Positions 11,266-22,779 of a stretch of DNA of 64,000 nucleotides are shown piece after piece. Position 1 is the stretch's first letter. Each line of letters opens with the position of its first letter. Position numbers and translations under genes: made by a program. The notes beneath the pieces were generated by a model that was not told where the DNA came from, did no database searches, and was given only the letters and a program-made list of their open reading frames with translations. Source of the DNA: Plicaturopsis crispa FD-325 SS-3 (lineage: Eukaryota > Basidiomycota > Agaricomycetes > Amylocorticiales > Amylocorticiaceae); NCBI GenBank assembly GCA_000827205.1, contig KN832557.1, positions 318,493 to 382,492 of the forward strand, given 5' to 3'.

Positions 11266-14200
11266 TCACAGCGCCTTAACCCCCCTCTTCCCACCCAACC
11301 CCCAAAACCTTCCCCTCCTATCCTTCTGCGCCAACCTCTCCCTCTCCTCCCTCTCCACCTCCTCATCCCCAATAACGCCGCCCACCAGCGCATACCACAC
11401 CACCGCACACATCCCCAGCACCGCGCTCAGCACGCACCCCGCCATCGCGCCGATGCCCCGCGGGTGCCACCCGAGCACCTGCGGGTACGGCCCGAGCGCG
11501 AGGCCGGAGAGGTCTGTTGTGGAGGCGTGGCCCGCGGCGTTGCCCGTGGAGGGGGTGGAGAGGGAGGCGCAGTGGTCGTACATGAATTGCGGGGGGTGGA
11601 GGGAGGATTGGGCGGAGAGGGGGGCTTCGATGAGTTGCATCGCCAGGCCGACCTGCAAATGCCACTCGATGTGGCCTACCGGGAAAGCGTCAGTACGGGC
11701 TATAGGGGAGGGAGGGAAGGGAAGGAAGAGGGAGGGGACGCACAATGCAACAACCACACGCCCGGATTATCCGCGACGACGCGCAGGGTCGCGCTGGAGC
11801 CGCTCGGGATCTGCACGGTGTCGCGGCGCATGGGGTTCGGCTGGCTCTCGTTCAGCGGCGGGTTCAGCGTCGGGTCGTCGGAGGTGTAGTCGTCCGCGCG
11901 GCCTGCGAGGATCGATTTGTGTCCGTGTAAGTGGCTGTTCGTTCGCGTCCCCGTTAGCGCCTCTTCCCACCGTAGATATAGAGTAAGGGGAACACGGCAC
12001 TCACAAAGGATGTTTCCCCGCATCCCCATTCTGAATAACGATATCCACCACATCCCCCCTCCCCACCACCCAACTCAGCGGCCCATACGCCCCCCCCTCC
12101 GTCGCATTCCCGCCCAACGACAGCTCACTAAACACCGCCGGCACCAAAGGTGGGTTGTAAGTGATCTTGTTGAACATGGCGTGGTTGGTGCCGTCGTCCA
12201 TGGTGTCGAAGGTGGCTTCGATGGTGATGGTGGTGGTGGCGGGGGGGAGGGGCGTGGGGGAGGAGGGGACGAGGGAGAGGTCGGGGACGTCGTGGTAGGT
12301 GGAGATGGGGCCCGAGTCGGTGATGGGGGCGCCGGCGGAGTAGGTGATGGAGGAGGTTATGTCTGCGAGCGAAGCGAGCCGGTTAGTGCGGGTTAGCCAC
12401 GGGTATGGTGCAGTGGGTACGGTGCAGTGGGTAAGGGGACGAGTGGGTAAGGGGGCGAGTGGGTGGAGGGGCAAGGGACGTGTACGGTGCAGTGTGTAAA
12501 GGGCAGGGAAGAGGTAGACCGATGAAGAAACACGCACTAGGCTGCAGCGCATCGGGCACCGTATCGAACATATCCGTGTCCATATTCGCGTGCACGGCCC
12601 AGTTCGCGGGCGTGCTGTCGTTGCGCGCGGTGACGAGCACGCTGTAGCGCTGCGCGACGGTCACGCTGATCAGGTCGATCGGGTATTCTTCTACGTCCGT
12701 CTGGGTTTACACCACACAATTTGGCGATTCGATACGACGCGGCGGCGACACGACACGACACGACACGAGACGACGGGGCGAGGGTGAAGGGAGGGAAGGA
12801 AGGAGGGAAGAGAGAGGAATAGTCAGCAACGACAAAGAGCATAGTTGGGAGGAAAACGCGACGCACCCCGTCCGCCTCGATAACCCGCATATCATGCCCG
12901 TCGATCCAGAAGTAGAACGCCGCGAACGCGCTCGTGTTGATCACCCGCAGCCTGTCACGGTGTGCGTTAGCATTCTGTCTTAGCCCTCCTCGTATGTGCT
13001 CGTGTCGGCATCGATGCGCGTCGGCACGCCACTACCACGCCAACAAGGAAACGACGAAAGGATAGGACGGGGGAATAAACGCAAACGCACCGATACGTCT
13101 TCCCCGCCTCGAACGCCAGCGTCGCGTTCTCGTTGAACCCGACACCGCTGTAGTCCGAGGTGCCGGAGATGGCGGGGAGGTACTGCGTGCCGTTGGCGAA
13201 GTAGATCAGGGCGGAGTCTACGTGTGCGGCGTGTGGGTTAACGCGATTTGGTGTTTCGAGGGCGGGGTGGGCGGTGCGTGGTTAGAGCGCGTGGTTTGGC
13301 GATTTAGCGCGTTTTGCGAGGGTGTGTGGGGGGTGGGCGGTGATGCGGCGACGGTGCGGTGCGTGCGGTTCGTCGGTGCGTGTGAGTGTGGGCGTTCGTC
13401 GATGCGCGGCGAGGTGGGTGCGGGTAGAGGAGGCGTTTTGGGGAGGGTGTAAGAGCAACGGCATGAGCAAAGGTAGGAAAGAGAACGGCCGGAAACACCC
13501 AACGCACCAGGAACAGGCTCCGCCCCACCGGGGTTCGCGAGACTAATAAACTGCTCGAGCAGCTCCGAATGCTGCGCGTGGTACCAGTCGCCCAGGACCA
13601 CCGTGTACTCCGCGTCGTACCTACCATGTTTACGCTCCGTCAGCTTATCTTCTCCTTAACCGCTCCCTTCCTCGTCTCCCTCCCCCTTTCCCCTTCCTTC
13701 CACACACTCCACTCCACTCCACTCAAAACGAAATAACGAAAAAAAGCACTCACGTATGAACCTCCCCCTTACTCGTCCCCACACTCGACCCCTCCGGGTG
13801 AATAACGAGCGGCGCGCGCAGGCCGTCCGGGTACTGCCCGTTGGCGTGTGCGTGCCACCAGTAGGTGCCCCACTGGCCGCTGGAGGCGACGGGGACAGAG
13901 TAGTCGAAGGTCGCGCCGGGGGGGATTCCGCTGGGAGGAGGGGGGGGGGGGGGGTTAGGTTAGCGGGGTTTTGGGAAGGGAGAGGGGGAGGAGGGAGGGA
14001 AGGGGAGCGACGAGGAGAGATGCGAGAGAGGATGGAATGAAAGGGCGAGCACTACGATTTGCGACTAGGGCGTCGTGAATGGCGCAGCGACTACTGCGTT
14101 GGCAGACACACGCATCCCGTGCGGACAGCAAGCGCCCGTGCAGGCGGCGTAGTGCGAAAGATCCGGTTTAGCAGGGCGTATGATGGATCCGCGCGGTGAA

Positions 14201-14985
14201 GGATCCGCGAAGGTAGCAAGGCCGAACGAACGCAAAGACTGCAAAGGCAGAAGGAATGCCGAAATGCGAGATGGGCCGCGCGCGTGATAATGCGAATGTA
14301 CGATGAAAGACGCCAGCGCAGCAGGAAAAGAATGCGCTGCAACGAGAAAACAGCGTCTCGACGTGAGGACGGTGCGCTGGCAAGGCACGTAGCCACGTGC
14401 AGTCCTGGTACGCAGAAATTCGAAAAGACGACTCGAGAAAGAGGCAGGGCACAGAACAGAAAACGCAAGAGGCGAATAGCAAGCGAGCAGGAAAGGACAC
14501 TCAAGATGCGAATACGCGAACAGCAAAGAAACCGCCAGACGCAGACAGCAAACAAAAAACCACACGCGAATACAAAAACCACGAAAAAATTACGCCAAAA
14601 ACAACGAAAAACTGCACTTGTACTCACCACTGGCTAACAGCAAGCGCGCCGTCCATATAACTCGCGTTCTGGAAGAACATGCCGTGGTGGTGAATGGTCG
14701 TCGGCTGGTCGAGCCCGTTCGTGACGTGCACCAGCAGGTCGTCTGTCGCGGACATGTCCACCGGCGGGGGCCTACACGCTCTCGTTAGCTTTCTCTCTTC
14801 CCGGTACGCAAAAAACGACAGCAGGAAGAAGAGACGCACGGCCAAGAGCCATTTACGCCGATTGCGCGACGGGGAAAGAGAGCGTCGGGGTTGACGTCGT
14901 CGACGTAGGTGACGTTGTACCAGATCTCGTGTACGCCAGCGCGCGCCGCAGCGGCGAGGGCGAGGACAGTCGCGAGTGCGTGCAT
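11266..14985 (-). CDS. FET3: Fet3-type multicopper ferroxidase
   Basis: Plasma-membrane multicopper oxidase that oxidises Fe(II) to Fe(III) outside the cell for uptake by the partner permease. About eleven exons on the minus strand. ATG is at 14985 with a signal peptide ([16 protein letters not shown]). Copper motifs are all visible: L1 [10 protein letters not shown]2 [15 protein letters not shown]3 HPLHLHGHKS and L4 [11 protein letters not shown], with the last two on neighbouring exons. The segments [16 protein letters not shown] and [12 protein letters not shown] are Fet3-like rather than laccase-like. A single C-terminal membrane helix (about [19 protein letters not shown]) is followed by a short charged tail, giving the usual type I topology. 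It is divergently paired with FTR1 at 15425 through a shared 439 bp promoter carrying GATA-type iron sites, which fits co-regulation. The assignment is firm; individual intron edges are approximate. Confidence 0.92.
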
Positions 14986-15111
14986 TGCTGCGTGAGGGAA
15001 ACACGGCGAAGTGCGAGAGGAAACACGAAGGGAACGAACGAACGAAGGGAAGGGCACGCAAAAAGGAAGGGGGACCTAAGTAAGAGTCGGGGGCAATGGG
15101 GGAGTGTGGTA

Positions 15112-15120
15112 ATCTGATAA
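15112..15120 (+). promoter_or_regulatory. Iron-regulator GATA site (ATCTGATAA)
   Basis: Exact match to the ATCWGATAA consensus described for the SreA class of GATA factors. It lies 127 bp upstream of the FET3 start and 305 bp upstream of the FTR1 start. Confidence 0.65.
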
Positions 15121-15252
15121 GCGGGATCACACGGCTAATCAGATATTCATGCGGAACACAGTGCATCGAAGGAATGGACGGCCAGCCCAGGCACGCGTGC
15201 ACACCTTCTGCAAAGATCCGGCTGGCAACGCCCACCTGGCACGACGCTGATC

Positions 15253-15261
15253 TTATCAGAT
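15253..15261 (-). promoter_or_regulatory. Iron-regulator GATA site (ATCTGATAA, reverse)
   Basis: Second exact consensus match in the divergent promoter, 164 bp upstream of the FTR1 start, in opposite orientation to the site at 15112. Paired GATA sites are common in targets of this repressor class. Confidence 0.65.
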
Positions 15262-15424
15262 ACTCCCCGGGCCCACACGCCCGGGTCCACCCTTTCCACT
15301 TTCGTTTTGACCAGCAATCTGATTACCCTCGCATCTCTGCACCCTCCCTTCTTACTTATTACCCTGCGCCCTTTTCGCCCCCTCCCTCCTTCTTCGTGTC
15401 GTGTCTTTCCCTCACTCACGCAGG

Positions 15425-18066
15425 ATGGCGAAAAACCTGTTCTCAGTGCCCATATTCTTCATCGTCTTTCGCGAGACCCTCGAGGCCGCCATCATCGTCT
15501 CCGTCCTCCTCGGTCTCGTAGAGCAGATCGTACACGAAGACCCGAACCGCCTCGCTCCGGGACTCATCACACAGGACTCCGAGAGGCGTGCTGGTGAGTG
15601 CCGCATTTCATCACCTCCCTCTATTATACTGACGAGTGCCACGACGCGCTGACACGCACACAGCGAACACGTCGAATGCGGGCGAGTCGGACGAAAAAGT
15701 CGACGCTGTTGAGCCTGCTGCGCTCGAGGGCAGCGCGGACGCGGTGATTGATACCCTCCCGGCAAGGAAGAAACTTATTAGGAAGCTGAGGATTCAGGTG
15801 TGTTGAGTTTCGTTTCGTTCGCTTTTTTGGAGTCGGTTTTGGGGCGTTGGTGCATGTGTTCGTGTCGGCTTTGTGGGCGTGTGCGTTGGCGTGGTTGTTT
15901 CGCCGTGATTCTAGCGTTCTTTTCCACTCTATTCGCGCTTTCGCTGGCATACTTCACGTTCACGTTCGCGTCTTTCACTTGTACGTAGCGTTCGCGCTAG
16001 TTTTCTCGTTTCTTGCCTGTCCCGTACTCGTCCTATTCTTGTCCTCATTTACTAACACCCCACCCCACCCAACAGATATTCGCAGGCTCCGCAATCGGCC
16101 TCCTCATCGCCCTCGCCATCGGCGCCGCCTTCATCGCAGTCTGGTTCACCCAGGCGAGCAACTTGTGGGCGAAGAGCGAGGAATTGTGGGAGGGTCAGTT
16201 ATTTCTACTCTTGCTCTCCCTGGTCTTCTTGAGGCTGACTTTGTGCTTGCTTCCTTTCTGCCTGCTTCCCCTCCGCCCACCGCCTGCTTCCCCTCCGCCC
16301 ACCGCCTGCTCCGCCCACCCACCCCGCCCTCACTCACGACATTAACGCCCACCTGAACGACTAAACACCGACGCCCGCTCATGCAGGAATATTCGAACTC
16401 ATCGCGTCCCTCATGATCTTCGTGATGGGCATCACGATGCTCAAGATGGACCGCGCCAAGGCGCGCTGGCGCGTGAAGCTGGAGCGGGCGTTTGGCGGGG
16501 AGCGTGCGTCGTTTTCTTTACTCTCTTTCGCGTTTTGCGTTTATACTTGCGGGCACGTCTGCGTTGTGTGGCGGACACGTCTGCATCGTATGGCGGGCGC
16601 GTCGGTGTGTTATGGCGCGTGCACGTTGGACGACGCGTGGTGTCCTCGCTCGCCGTCCACTTCCGCTTCCACTTCTTTTTCTCGCTCTCTCTTTCTCGTC
16701 GTCCCCGTACTCCCTCCCCACACCAACTAACCTCCCTCGCCAACAGACGTCGACGGCCGCACCCAATCAGGCCGCTGGGTCCTCTTCGTCCTCCCCCTCA
16801 TCACCGTCCTCCGCGAAGGTTCGTCCTCTCCCGTCCTTTCCTATACTATGCTGATTCTCCTCCCTTTCCTTCCCTCTCCTCTTCCCCTCCTCTCCCCCTC
16901 CCCCCCTCCCCCCCCCCTCGACCTCCACGCCAATGTGACTCGATGCGAATAATGCCTCGATGCAAAAACGGTGACGGCATGAACAGGCATGGAAGCAGTG
17001 ATCTTCGTCGGCGGCGTCGCGCTCGGCGAGCCCGCGACGTCGATCCCCATCGCGGCCATCGTGGGGCTCGTGTGCGGCCTCATTTGCGGGTTCTTGATCT
17101 ATGCGTTTGCGAGTCGGACTAGTGAGTTTTGGGTCGTTGTTTTCTGTCGCCCTTTCGTTGTTGCGTGTGTTTGCGGGGTGAAGAGAGAGGGTGCAGGACG
17201 GAGCTGCCCCGCTCGTTACCCTGTTTGCGCGGTGGACGACGATGCAGGCTCGCTCCCTCTCTTGCCTCCCTTGTTCCTCCGCTCCCTCTCTTTGTTACGC
17301 GATGTGGTACTGACGCCCCCACCCAGCCCTCTCAATCTTCCTAATAGTAATGACGAACTTCATCCTGCTGATCGGCGCGGGCCTGTTCTCGAAGGCGGTG
17401 GGCGCGTTTGAGCTGAACAGGTTTAATGTGATGCTGGGGACGGATGTGGATGATGCGGGGGGGACGGGGCCTGGTGCGTGTTTGCGTTCCTGTTTTACCT
17501 CGACGATGCGCTGACTTTTGGCTCGCTTACTCTGCTACCGACGCTGACGCTGCTACGAAACGACGATAACGACGACACGAAAACGAAACGAAACCAACGC
17601 TGCTAATGAAACCGACGAACGCACCCACCCACGCCAAACAAAAATGCACGACCGATGAACGCGACGACGCGCACACACAGGCTCCTACGACGTCCGCGGG
17701 AACGTGTGGCACCTGGACTGCTGCAGCCCCGAGGAGACGAACGGCGGGCAGGGCTGGACGATCTTCAACGCCATCTTTGGGTGGACGAATAATGGCACGC
17801 GTGCGTCCCCCCTTCATTTTTACTCTTCCCTCTTACTCTTTTCTTTTTCCCTTGATCTATTGTTTTTTGGAGGAGAGTGTGAGCTAACGGAAACGCGTGT
17901 GTGGTGTTATGTAGTGGGAACGGTGCTGTCGTACGTGTTCTACTGGGTCGCGGTGATCGCGGCGCTGGTGTACATCAAGTGGAAGGAGGGCCGCACGAAG
18001 TTCGCAGGCATGGAGAGCGCGGCGGGCGTGAGGAGGCGGGAGGCGGCTGCCGCTCGCGCCAAGTAG
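15425..18066 (+). CDS. FTR1: Ftr1-type high-affinity iron permease
   Basis: Polytopic plasma-membrane permease that takes Fe(III) delivered by the Fet3 ferroxidase. About nine exons with short introns. ATG 15425 opens MAKNLFSVPIFFIVF, directly followed by the first iron-binding motif RETLEA in membrane helix 1. The second motif, LREGMEA, is split by the intron near 16818-16986. Further hydrophobic segments are AIGLLIALAIGAAFIAVW, IASLMIFVMGITML, AAIVGLVCGLICGFLIYA, FLIVMTNFILLIGAGLF and VLSYVFYWVAVIAALVYI, giving the usual seven-helix plan. The extracellular VWHLDCCSP segment, followed by GWTIFNAIFGW, matches Ftr1 proteins. The tail is short and basic. An acidic insert between helices 1 and 2 is longer than in yeast. 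The partner is the divergent gene at 11266-14985. Confidence 0.94.
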
Positions 18067-18478
18067 GGTGTGTTATAGATTTATTCGGTGCAGGGTATGG
18101 CCACTGTGCAGGGTATGGCCACTGGGTCGAGAGATACAAAAATCATGCTGTTCCCCGCTTTCGCTACACCCCTGGCTTTCACTACACCCCTGCTACTTCC
18201 TGCTTATTTCTTCGTGCTACACACTACTACCTCATCTCATTTACGGTTCTGCTCACTTCAGTTTCATTTTCGTCACGCCTGTTCTACGCGGTTTATGATT
18301 ATACATTGCTGTTGTTGTTACTCTTCATGGAATACGTGGAATCGACCTTCCCGCCCGTGTCGAAATGCCCTCGTACGCGTCCCCCGTCCCCCGTCCCCCT
18401 CGCACACGCACACGAACACGCCCAACCTCATCATACTTAGCTTGACCCCAGAATCCCGGACGCACCCTTGCAATTAGC
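18067..18478. other. FTR1 3' flank, nothing seen
   Basis: Non-coding region after the permease stop. A short tandem repeat of the unit AGGGTATGGCCACTG appears at about 18093-18123. No gene was recognised. Confidence 0.35.
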
Positions 18479-19140
18479 ACTCGTATAGTATACAGTCACC
18501 GCGCTAAAAACAGCCCGACTGTGGGAGGTATCAGATAAGATGCCCGGGTCCGCGTAGTCGTCGGTGCATCAGAACGTTCAACGCACATACTTAGTTCGTA
18601 CATTGAGTAGGGTTCTCGGGTTCTCCGCGAACTGTAGGGGTTTCCGCAAGTTGTAGGGGTGTCTCCGCCAAAGATAGCAGCTCCCCCGTTGACCATAGCG
18701 GGTGCTCTGTTGGTTATAGCGGGTGCTCGTTGGCTATAGCGGGTCCGCCGCTATACATAGAAGGATCTACGTGGGCCAAAAGTAACAGGTGCTCCGACCG
18801 TCAACATAGACCCCGCGTCTATCAGGTGCCCCGCGTCCACTTAACAGGTGCCCCGCGTCTACTTATCAGGTGCCCTTCGGTGTTATCAGATGCTCTTCGG
18901 CGTTATCAGATGCACGTCTCTCGTATTCTGTACACACCGTTGCGGTTCTTTGCACACCAGTGCGGTTCCGTGCATGCGGGTGCTCTTCGACGGGTGGGAG
19001 CTGCGGCCTTGTGGGATAGTCGAAGTTGAAGGGAGGCACAGTGCCCACCAGACAGCATGCGATGCCCGCTAGGTAGCATAGGTAGTCCGCAATCGCCAGT
19101 ACTAGTACCCGCAGCCTGAGGGTGTGCATATCTGATAAGA
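18479..19140. repeat. Duplicated repeat block A1 with GATA-site array
   Basis: The block shares sequence with a second block at about 21821-22100. A 42 bp core at 18501-18542 matches 21856-21897 at 39 positions by eye and carries ATCAGATAA at 18530-18538. Further right, about five units of a 20-22 bp tandem repeat (18819-18920, unit core CAGGTGCCC or CAGATGC followed by TTAT) create two reverse ATCTGATAA sites at 18883-18891 and 18903-18911. Another forward site lies at 19130-19138. No coding potential is evident. It could be a fast-evolving regulatory region copied with the F-box genes, or a piece of a non-autonomous repeat. Confidence 0.6.
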
Positions 19141-19414
19141 TGATGATGTAGCAAGTGCGGCCGGGAGGGAGGATCCCACTTGGACCTGAGCCGACGCGAC
19201 GCGGACGACAAGACGGGGTGTGGGTAGATAATTTCCGGCTTAAGTCGAGACCCTGTATGTGGTATGCGTCCACGTAGATTGCGATCGCTAGTCCGTGCAC
19301 TTAAAACGCGAGGGCGCAGTGCCGTCCAACCTCTCGGCGCTAGTTGCTCCTAGCTCGTTTGGCGCCTGCGAAGACCCAAATCAAGGTGGCCGTCGTCGTC
19401 GTCGTCAGATTTAT

Positions 19415-19947
19415 TCACCAACCATGCAGTCGAATGTGCGTTGCCACAGCTCGACGCTGAAGCTCCGTCGCGGGCATGCTGTGGTCTAGCAGCATCTTGC
19501 CGCTGCGCTGGAGATATAGGGAGAGGATGTTTGGGGGACTCGGACGTGGATGGAAGACCAGAATGTGCGGTGACGCGTGCGTTGGTGAGGCTATTGCAGA
19601 TCGTCTGAGGAATCCGACTATGAAGATCACGGAGTCTGTGCTATATAGCATGTTGCTTTCGCAAATTGTGAAATTGTGTTTCTTACTGACCAGGGCTAGG
19701 ATAAGAGCATCGCGTCAAGTCATCTTGCACTGTGAGATCGGACCGCAAACGACTGTAGGAAGATACCAGAAGGGCATGCCGCCATATCTTTTGTCGAATG
19801 CGGCGCGACGCGTATGCAATGTTGTCAGAGAGACTTACTTCGTGTGGTGATGGTATTAGACAAAGCCCATTTGAGTGTGGCGCTCACTGCCAACGGTTGA
19901 ACCGGGCCGCGGAAACTCTTGAGCAACAACCGTAAACAACCGCTACG
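19415..19947 (-). pseudogene. Inverted F-box gene relic
   Basis: The minus-strand frame at 19415-19651 contains PPNILSLYLQRSG followed by a degraded LLD segment. This matches PPKILSLYLKRSG and PPDILSIYLQRSG of the two F-box genes at 20185 and 22977. Nearby, in another frame, RVTAH recalls the SRVTAHW block of the second gene. A 45 bp stretch at 19903-19947 matches, in reverse orientation, 22735-22779 upstream of F-box gene 2 at 39 of 45 positions, so promoter and gene fragment lie in matching order. The F-box motif itself and most of the body are gone and frames are shifted. It is a truncated, inverted third copy. Confidence 0.65.
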
Positions 19948-20184
19948 ATATGACTGAGATTCATTTGTCATTGTCATTCACCATAATCTGTGGCGGCGTA
20001 CGACGGATAATTAAACATATTCTATCAGGCCTCTATACGCATACCTCGAGCATCGCACAGAAGTGGACAATATCACAGCAATATTTCTCCTTCCTCAGAC
20101 TGACTGGAATAGGCGAGTACCTTTTAGGCCCTAACCTCAGGCTGTTGACTGGCAGCTGGTTAAAAGCAATCAATACCCTAGTAC

Positions 20185-21605
20185 ATGTCCAGCATAGCCT
20201 CAAGCGACGTCGCAGTCACTGAGGATGATGAAGATCTAGAAAATGAGGCGCAAAATTTAGAAGCCCAACTTACATCCATGGCACTCGAGGTCAGATTGTT
20301 CTTCCAGTGAATCGAGGGTGATAATGTAACATGTATTGTGACTCCTTTCAGGTTCAGGATGAGCTCACTAAACCCACAAATCAAACTGCGCCGATCGCAT
20401 CCCTCCCCAATGAGCTGTTGGCGTACATCTTCCATTTATACCACGCGTCATTTGAATCTATCGACGACAGCTTAAAGGTTGCACGCGTCCTTTCCCGCGT
20501 TTGCGTGCACTGGCGCGTCCTCGCGAACGGCCTTCCAGGCCTCTGGTCGTCCATCGACGTCACCTCGGACCTCCCTCCAAAGATTCTATCCCTGTACCTC
20601 AAACGCAGTGGCACACACCTCCTCGACCTGAGCCTCTTCCACTGGAGCCCTACAAAACAAATCCAGAAATCTTTCAAGAAACATATAGCGCAGCTGGTGC
20701 CGCTCGCGAGAAGATGGCGACGCCTGCAAATCTTCGCGGAATTCGGCGTCGTGTCCGGCGTCCTAGACACTGTCCACGCCCCGAACCTCGAGTACCTGCA
20801 CCTGGGGATCACCACTGGGCCTCTGTTTCCCCACAACGAGCTCCTCACCGGCGGCGCCGCCTCGCTCCGCGAAGTGTCCTTCCGCGGCTTCGGCCCCCCG
20901 CTGATCCACATCCCATTCAGCGCCGTCACGCGCCTCTGCCTCGAGCGCCTGTCCCCGCGCGCTCGTATGAACGTGAACGAGTTCCGCGAGCTCATGCAGA
21001 GCGTGCCCGCGCTGACCGAGCTCGCACTGTGTAAGCACATCCTCCGGCCCTCCAGGGAGATGCCCGGCGAGCCCATCGCGCTGCCACGCCTCCTGCTCCT
21101 GGAGCTCCGCGGCACTCAGGACCTGCCCGACCGCGTGCTGCCGCTACTTCTCCGCGCGCCGCTTCTGCACACGCTCGTCGTCCGCGAGGGGACCGTCCTC
21201 CCCGTAATCACGCCCGTGGACCTCACTGCGCGCTTCCCCGCGCTGCGCACGCTTGTGGCCGTGCACTGCGAGCCGCACGTCGTAGACGCGGTCCGCAGGC
21301 TCGAGAGCATTGAGCATCTTGTATGCATGCATATGGTGCACGACGCCTTGGCGGCACCGGAGATGTACGAGCCGTTTGCGCACCTCGCGGGAGACCCGCT
21401 GCCGCTGCCCGGGCTGCGCACCCTTACGGTTACGCCGGTGGACGATTTGGAACCGCTTCACTCCATAGTCGCCTATCGCGCCGACAGCGGGCGGCCGTTG
21501 GCGGAGGTGTGTATTCCACGCGTATACGATGGGGGTGGAGCGCCGGAGCTGAAGTGGTTAAGTGAGCGGGTGACGGTAACATATAGTGATAAGGATGATT
21601 TCTAG
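20185..21605 (+). CDS. F-box-like protein 1
   Basis: Two exons: 20185-20289 (35 codons) and 20352-21605, joined across a 62 bp intron. The N-terminus is acidic and likely coiled coil (DDEDLENEAQNLEAQL). It is followed by the F-box-like core TAPIASLPNELLAYIFHLYH and then CVHWRVLANGLPGLWSSIDV, the standard layout of agaricomycete F-box-like proteins, which would dock on Skp1 in an SCF ubiquitin ligase. The rest (about 350 residues) has irregular Leu-rich strands such as LREVSFRGFG, LTELALCKH and PGLRTLTVTPV, resembling a degenerate LRR-like substrate-binding surface. The paralog at 22977 has the same exon structure. Substrate unknown. Confidence 0.85.
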
Positions 21606-21820
21606 CGTGTATTCGACTGTATAGTTGATGAGTATTAACAACTGCTAACAAGCTGTTGCCTTCAGAGTTTCATGAATCAAACTAAGGGCATCTAAGCCCC
21701 TCGCACATCCAAGCAGACCTCGTACACGCACCACCAACTTTCTCAGACGTGCACCCGAACGCGCCTCCGCGGCGTTCCCAGAATTTAGCACCCAGCCAGC
21801 CTCTGGGTAGGCAATATAGA

Positions 21821-22100
21821 TCTCGTATACGGAGTATACTGGGGCTTGTGCGCGCGCGCTAAAAACAGTCTGGCTGTGGGAGGTATCAGATAAGATGGGG
21901 TCGGAGGACGGTTTAGAACGTTCAAAGTAGAACATAGAACGTGCATAGAGATTAGGGTTCTTTGCTAAACATAGCAGGCTCACCGTGGTAGATTCGCCGC
22001 TAAACATAGGCCTTGCGTCCATCAGGTGTCCTTCGGCGTTATCAGATGCACGTCTGTCCACACCGTTCGGCGCGTTCTGTGCGCACACCCCTCGCGTTCT
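21821..22100. repeat. Duplicated repeat block A2 with GATA sites
   Basis: Related to the block at 18479-19140. The shared 42 bp core (21856-21897) carries ATCAGATAA at 21885-21893. About two units of the 20-22 bp tandem repeat are present, with a reverse ATCTGATAA at 22039-22047. Further right, around 22130-22160, a segment matches block A1 only in reverse orientation, so the copies have also been rearranged internally. Confidence 0.6.
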
Positions 22101-22734
22101 TTACCGTCCGGCAGAGACCCACCCGAGCTCTGCTCCCACTCGTCGAAGGGCACCCGCATGGCGCTTAGGGGCAGAGTAGAGCACAGGATGTCGTAACAGG
22201 AACGTGGAGGGTGTGCACAGATACACACGGGGTGTGTACCATGATACACCGCGAAGGTTTGCAGAGTGCACAGAAAGCGAAGGCCTAAGATTTGCACAGA
22301 CCGCGCAAAGAGTACACATGATCGGATATGAAGGCCAGGCCAGGGGCATGCATGGGACGCGAAGGCATAGCACACGACGTGTCGCGCGCAGGCGTCGTCG
22401 ACGGCACGATCTGGATTGCATGGGCCGTAGTGCGGCGGGTGCGGTGTGTGAGTATCTGATACTTATGATTGAATGTGGCGATGATGAGACTGGCGACATT
22501 GGCCCTCCAGGGGAAGAAGAATCTCGTCCGTAGACAAACGACGTCGTGGCGGAAGGAAGCGGGAGACGGGCAAGCTTGAAGGATGGGTGTCGCACATCGT
22601 CATCTGCACAACTATCGTGACTCTGGAATAGGCTTCGCAGTCGAGGATTCATGGTCAAGTTCGAGCAAGCAGCTGCTTGACGGCTGGGTGATGAATAGGA
22701 TAGAAGTCTGAGAGTCATAGACAATTTCAACTTT

Positions 22735-22779
22735 CGTAGCGGTTGTTTATACTTGTTGTTCAAAAGCTTCCGCGGCCCG
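22735..22779 (+). repeat. Right arm of 45 bp inverted repeat
   Basis: Matches the reverse complement of 19903-19947 at 39 of 45 positions, starting with CGTAGCGGTTGTTTA and ending with TTCCGCGGCCCG. Here it lies about 200 bp upstream of F-box gene 2. The other arm lies upstream of the inverted F-box relic. It most likely marks a shared ancestral promoter rather than transposon ends. Confidence 0.6.

Larger units (their letters stand above)
14986..15424. promoter_or_regulatory. Shared divergent FET3/FTR1 promoter
   Basis: A 439 bp intergenic region between two divergently transcribed iron-uptake genes. It contains two exact ATCWGATAA sites (15112-15120 forward, 15253-15261 reverse) and two one-base variants (15138-15146 and 15317-15325). 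In fungi this sequence is the known target of iron-sensing GATA repressors of the SreA/Urbs1/Sre1 type, so repression of both genes in iron-replete cells is the expected behaviour. No TATA box was seen for either gene. Confidence 0.75.

Noticed and set aside
22101-22763. 220-codon minus-strand frame between the F-box genes
   Set aside because: Composition is Ser/Arg/Pro-biased without domains. It crosses the repeat block and the 45 bp repeat shared with a non-coding copy.
19903-22779. 45 bp inverted repeat as possible ends of a DNA transposon
   Set aside because: The arms lie inside matching F-box promoter contexts, no transposase is present between them, and there is no target duplication. 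An inverted gene duplication explains it better.
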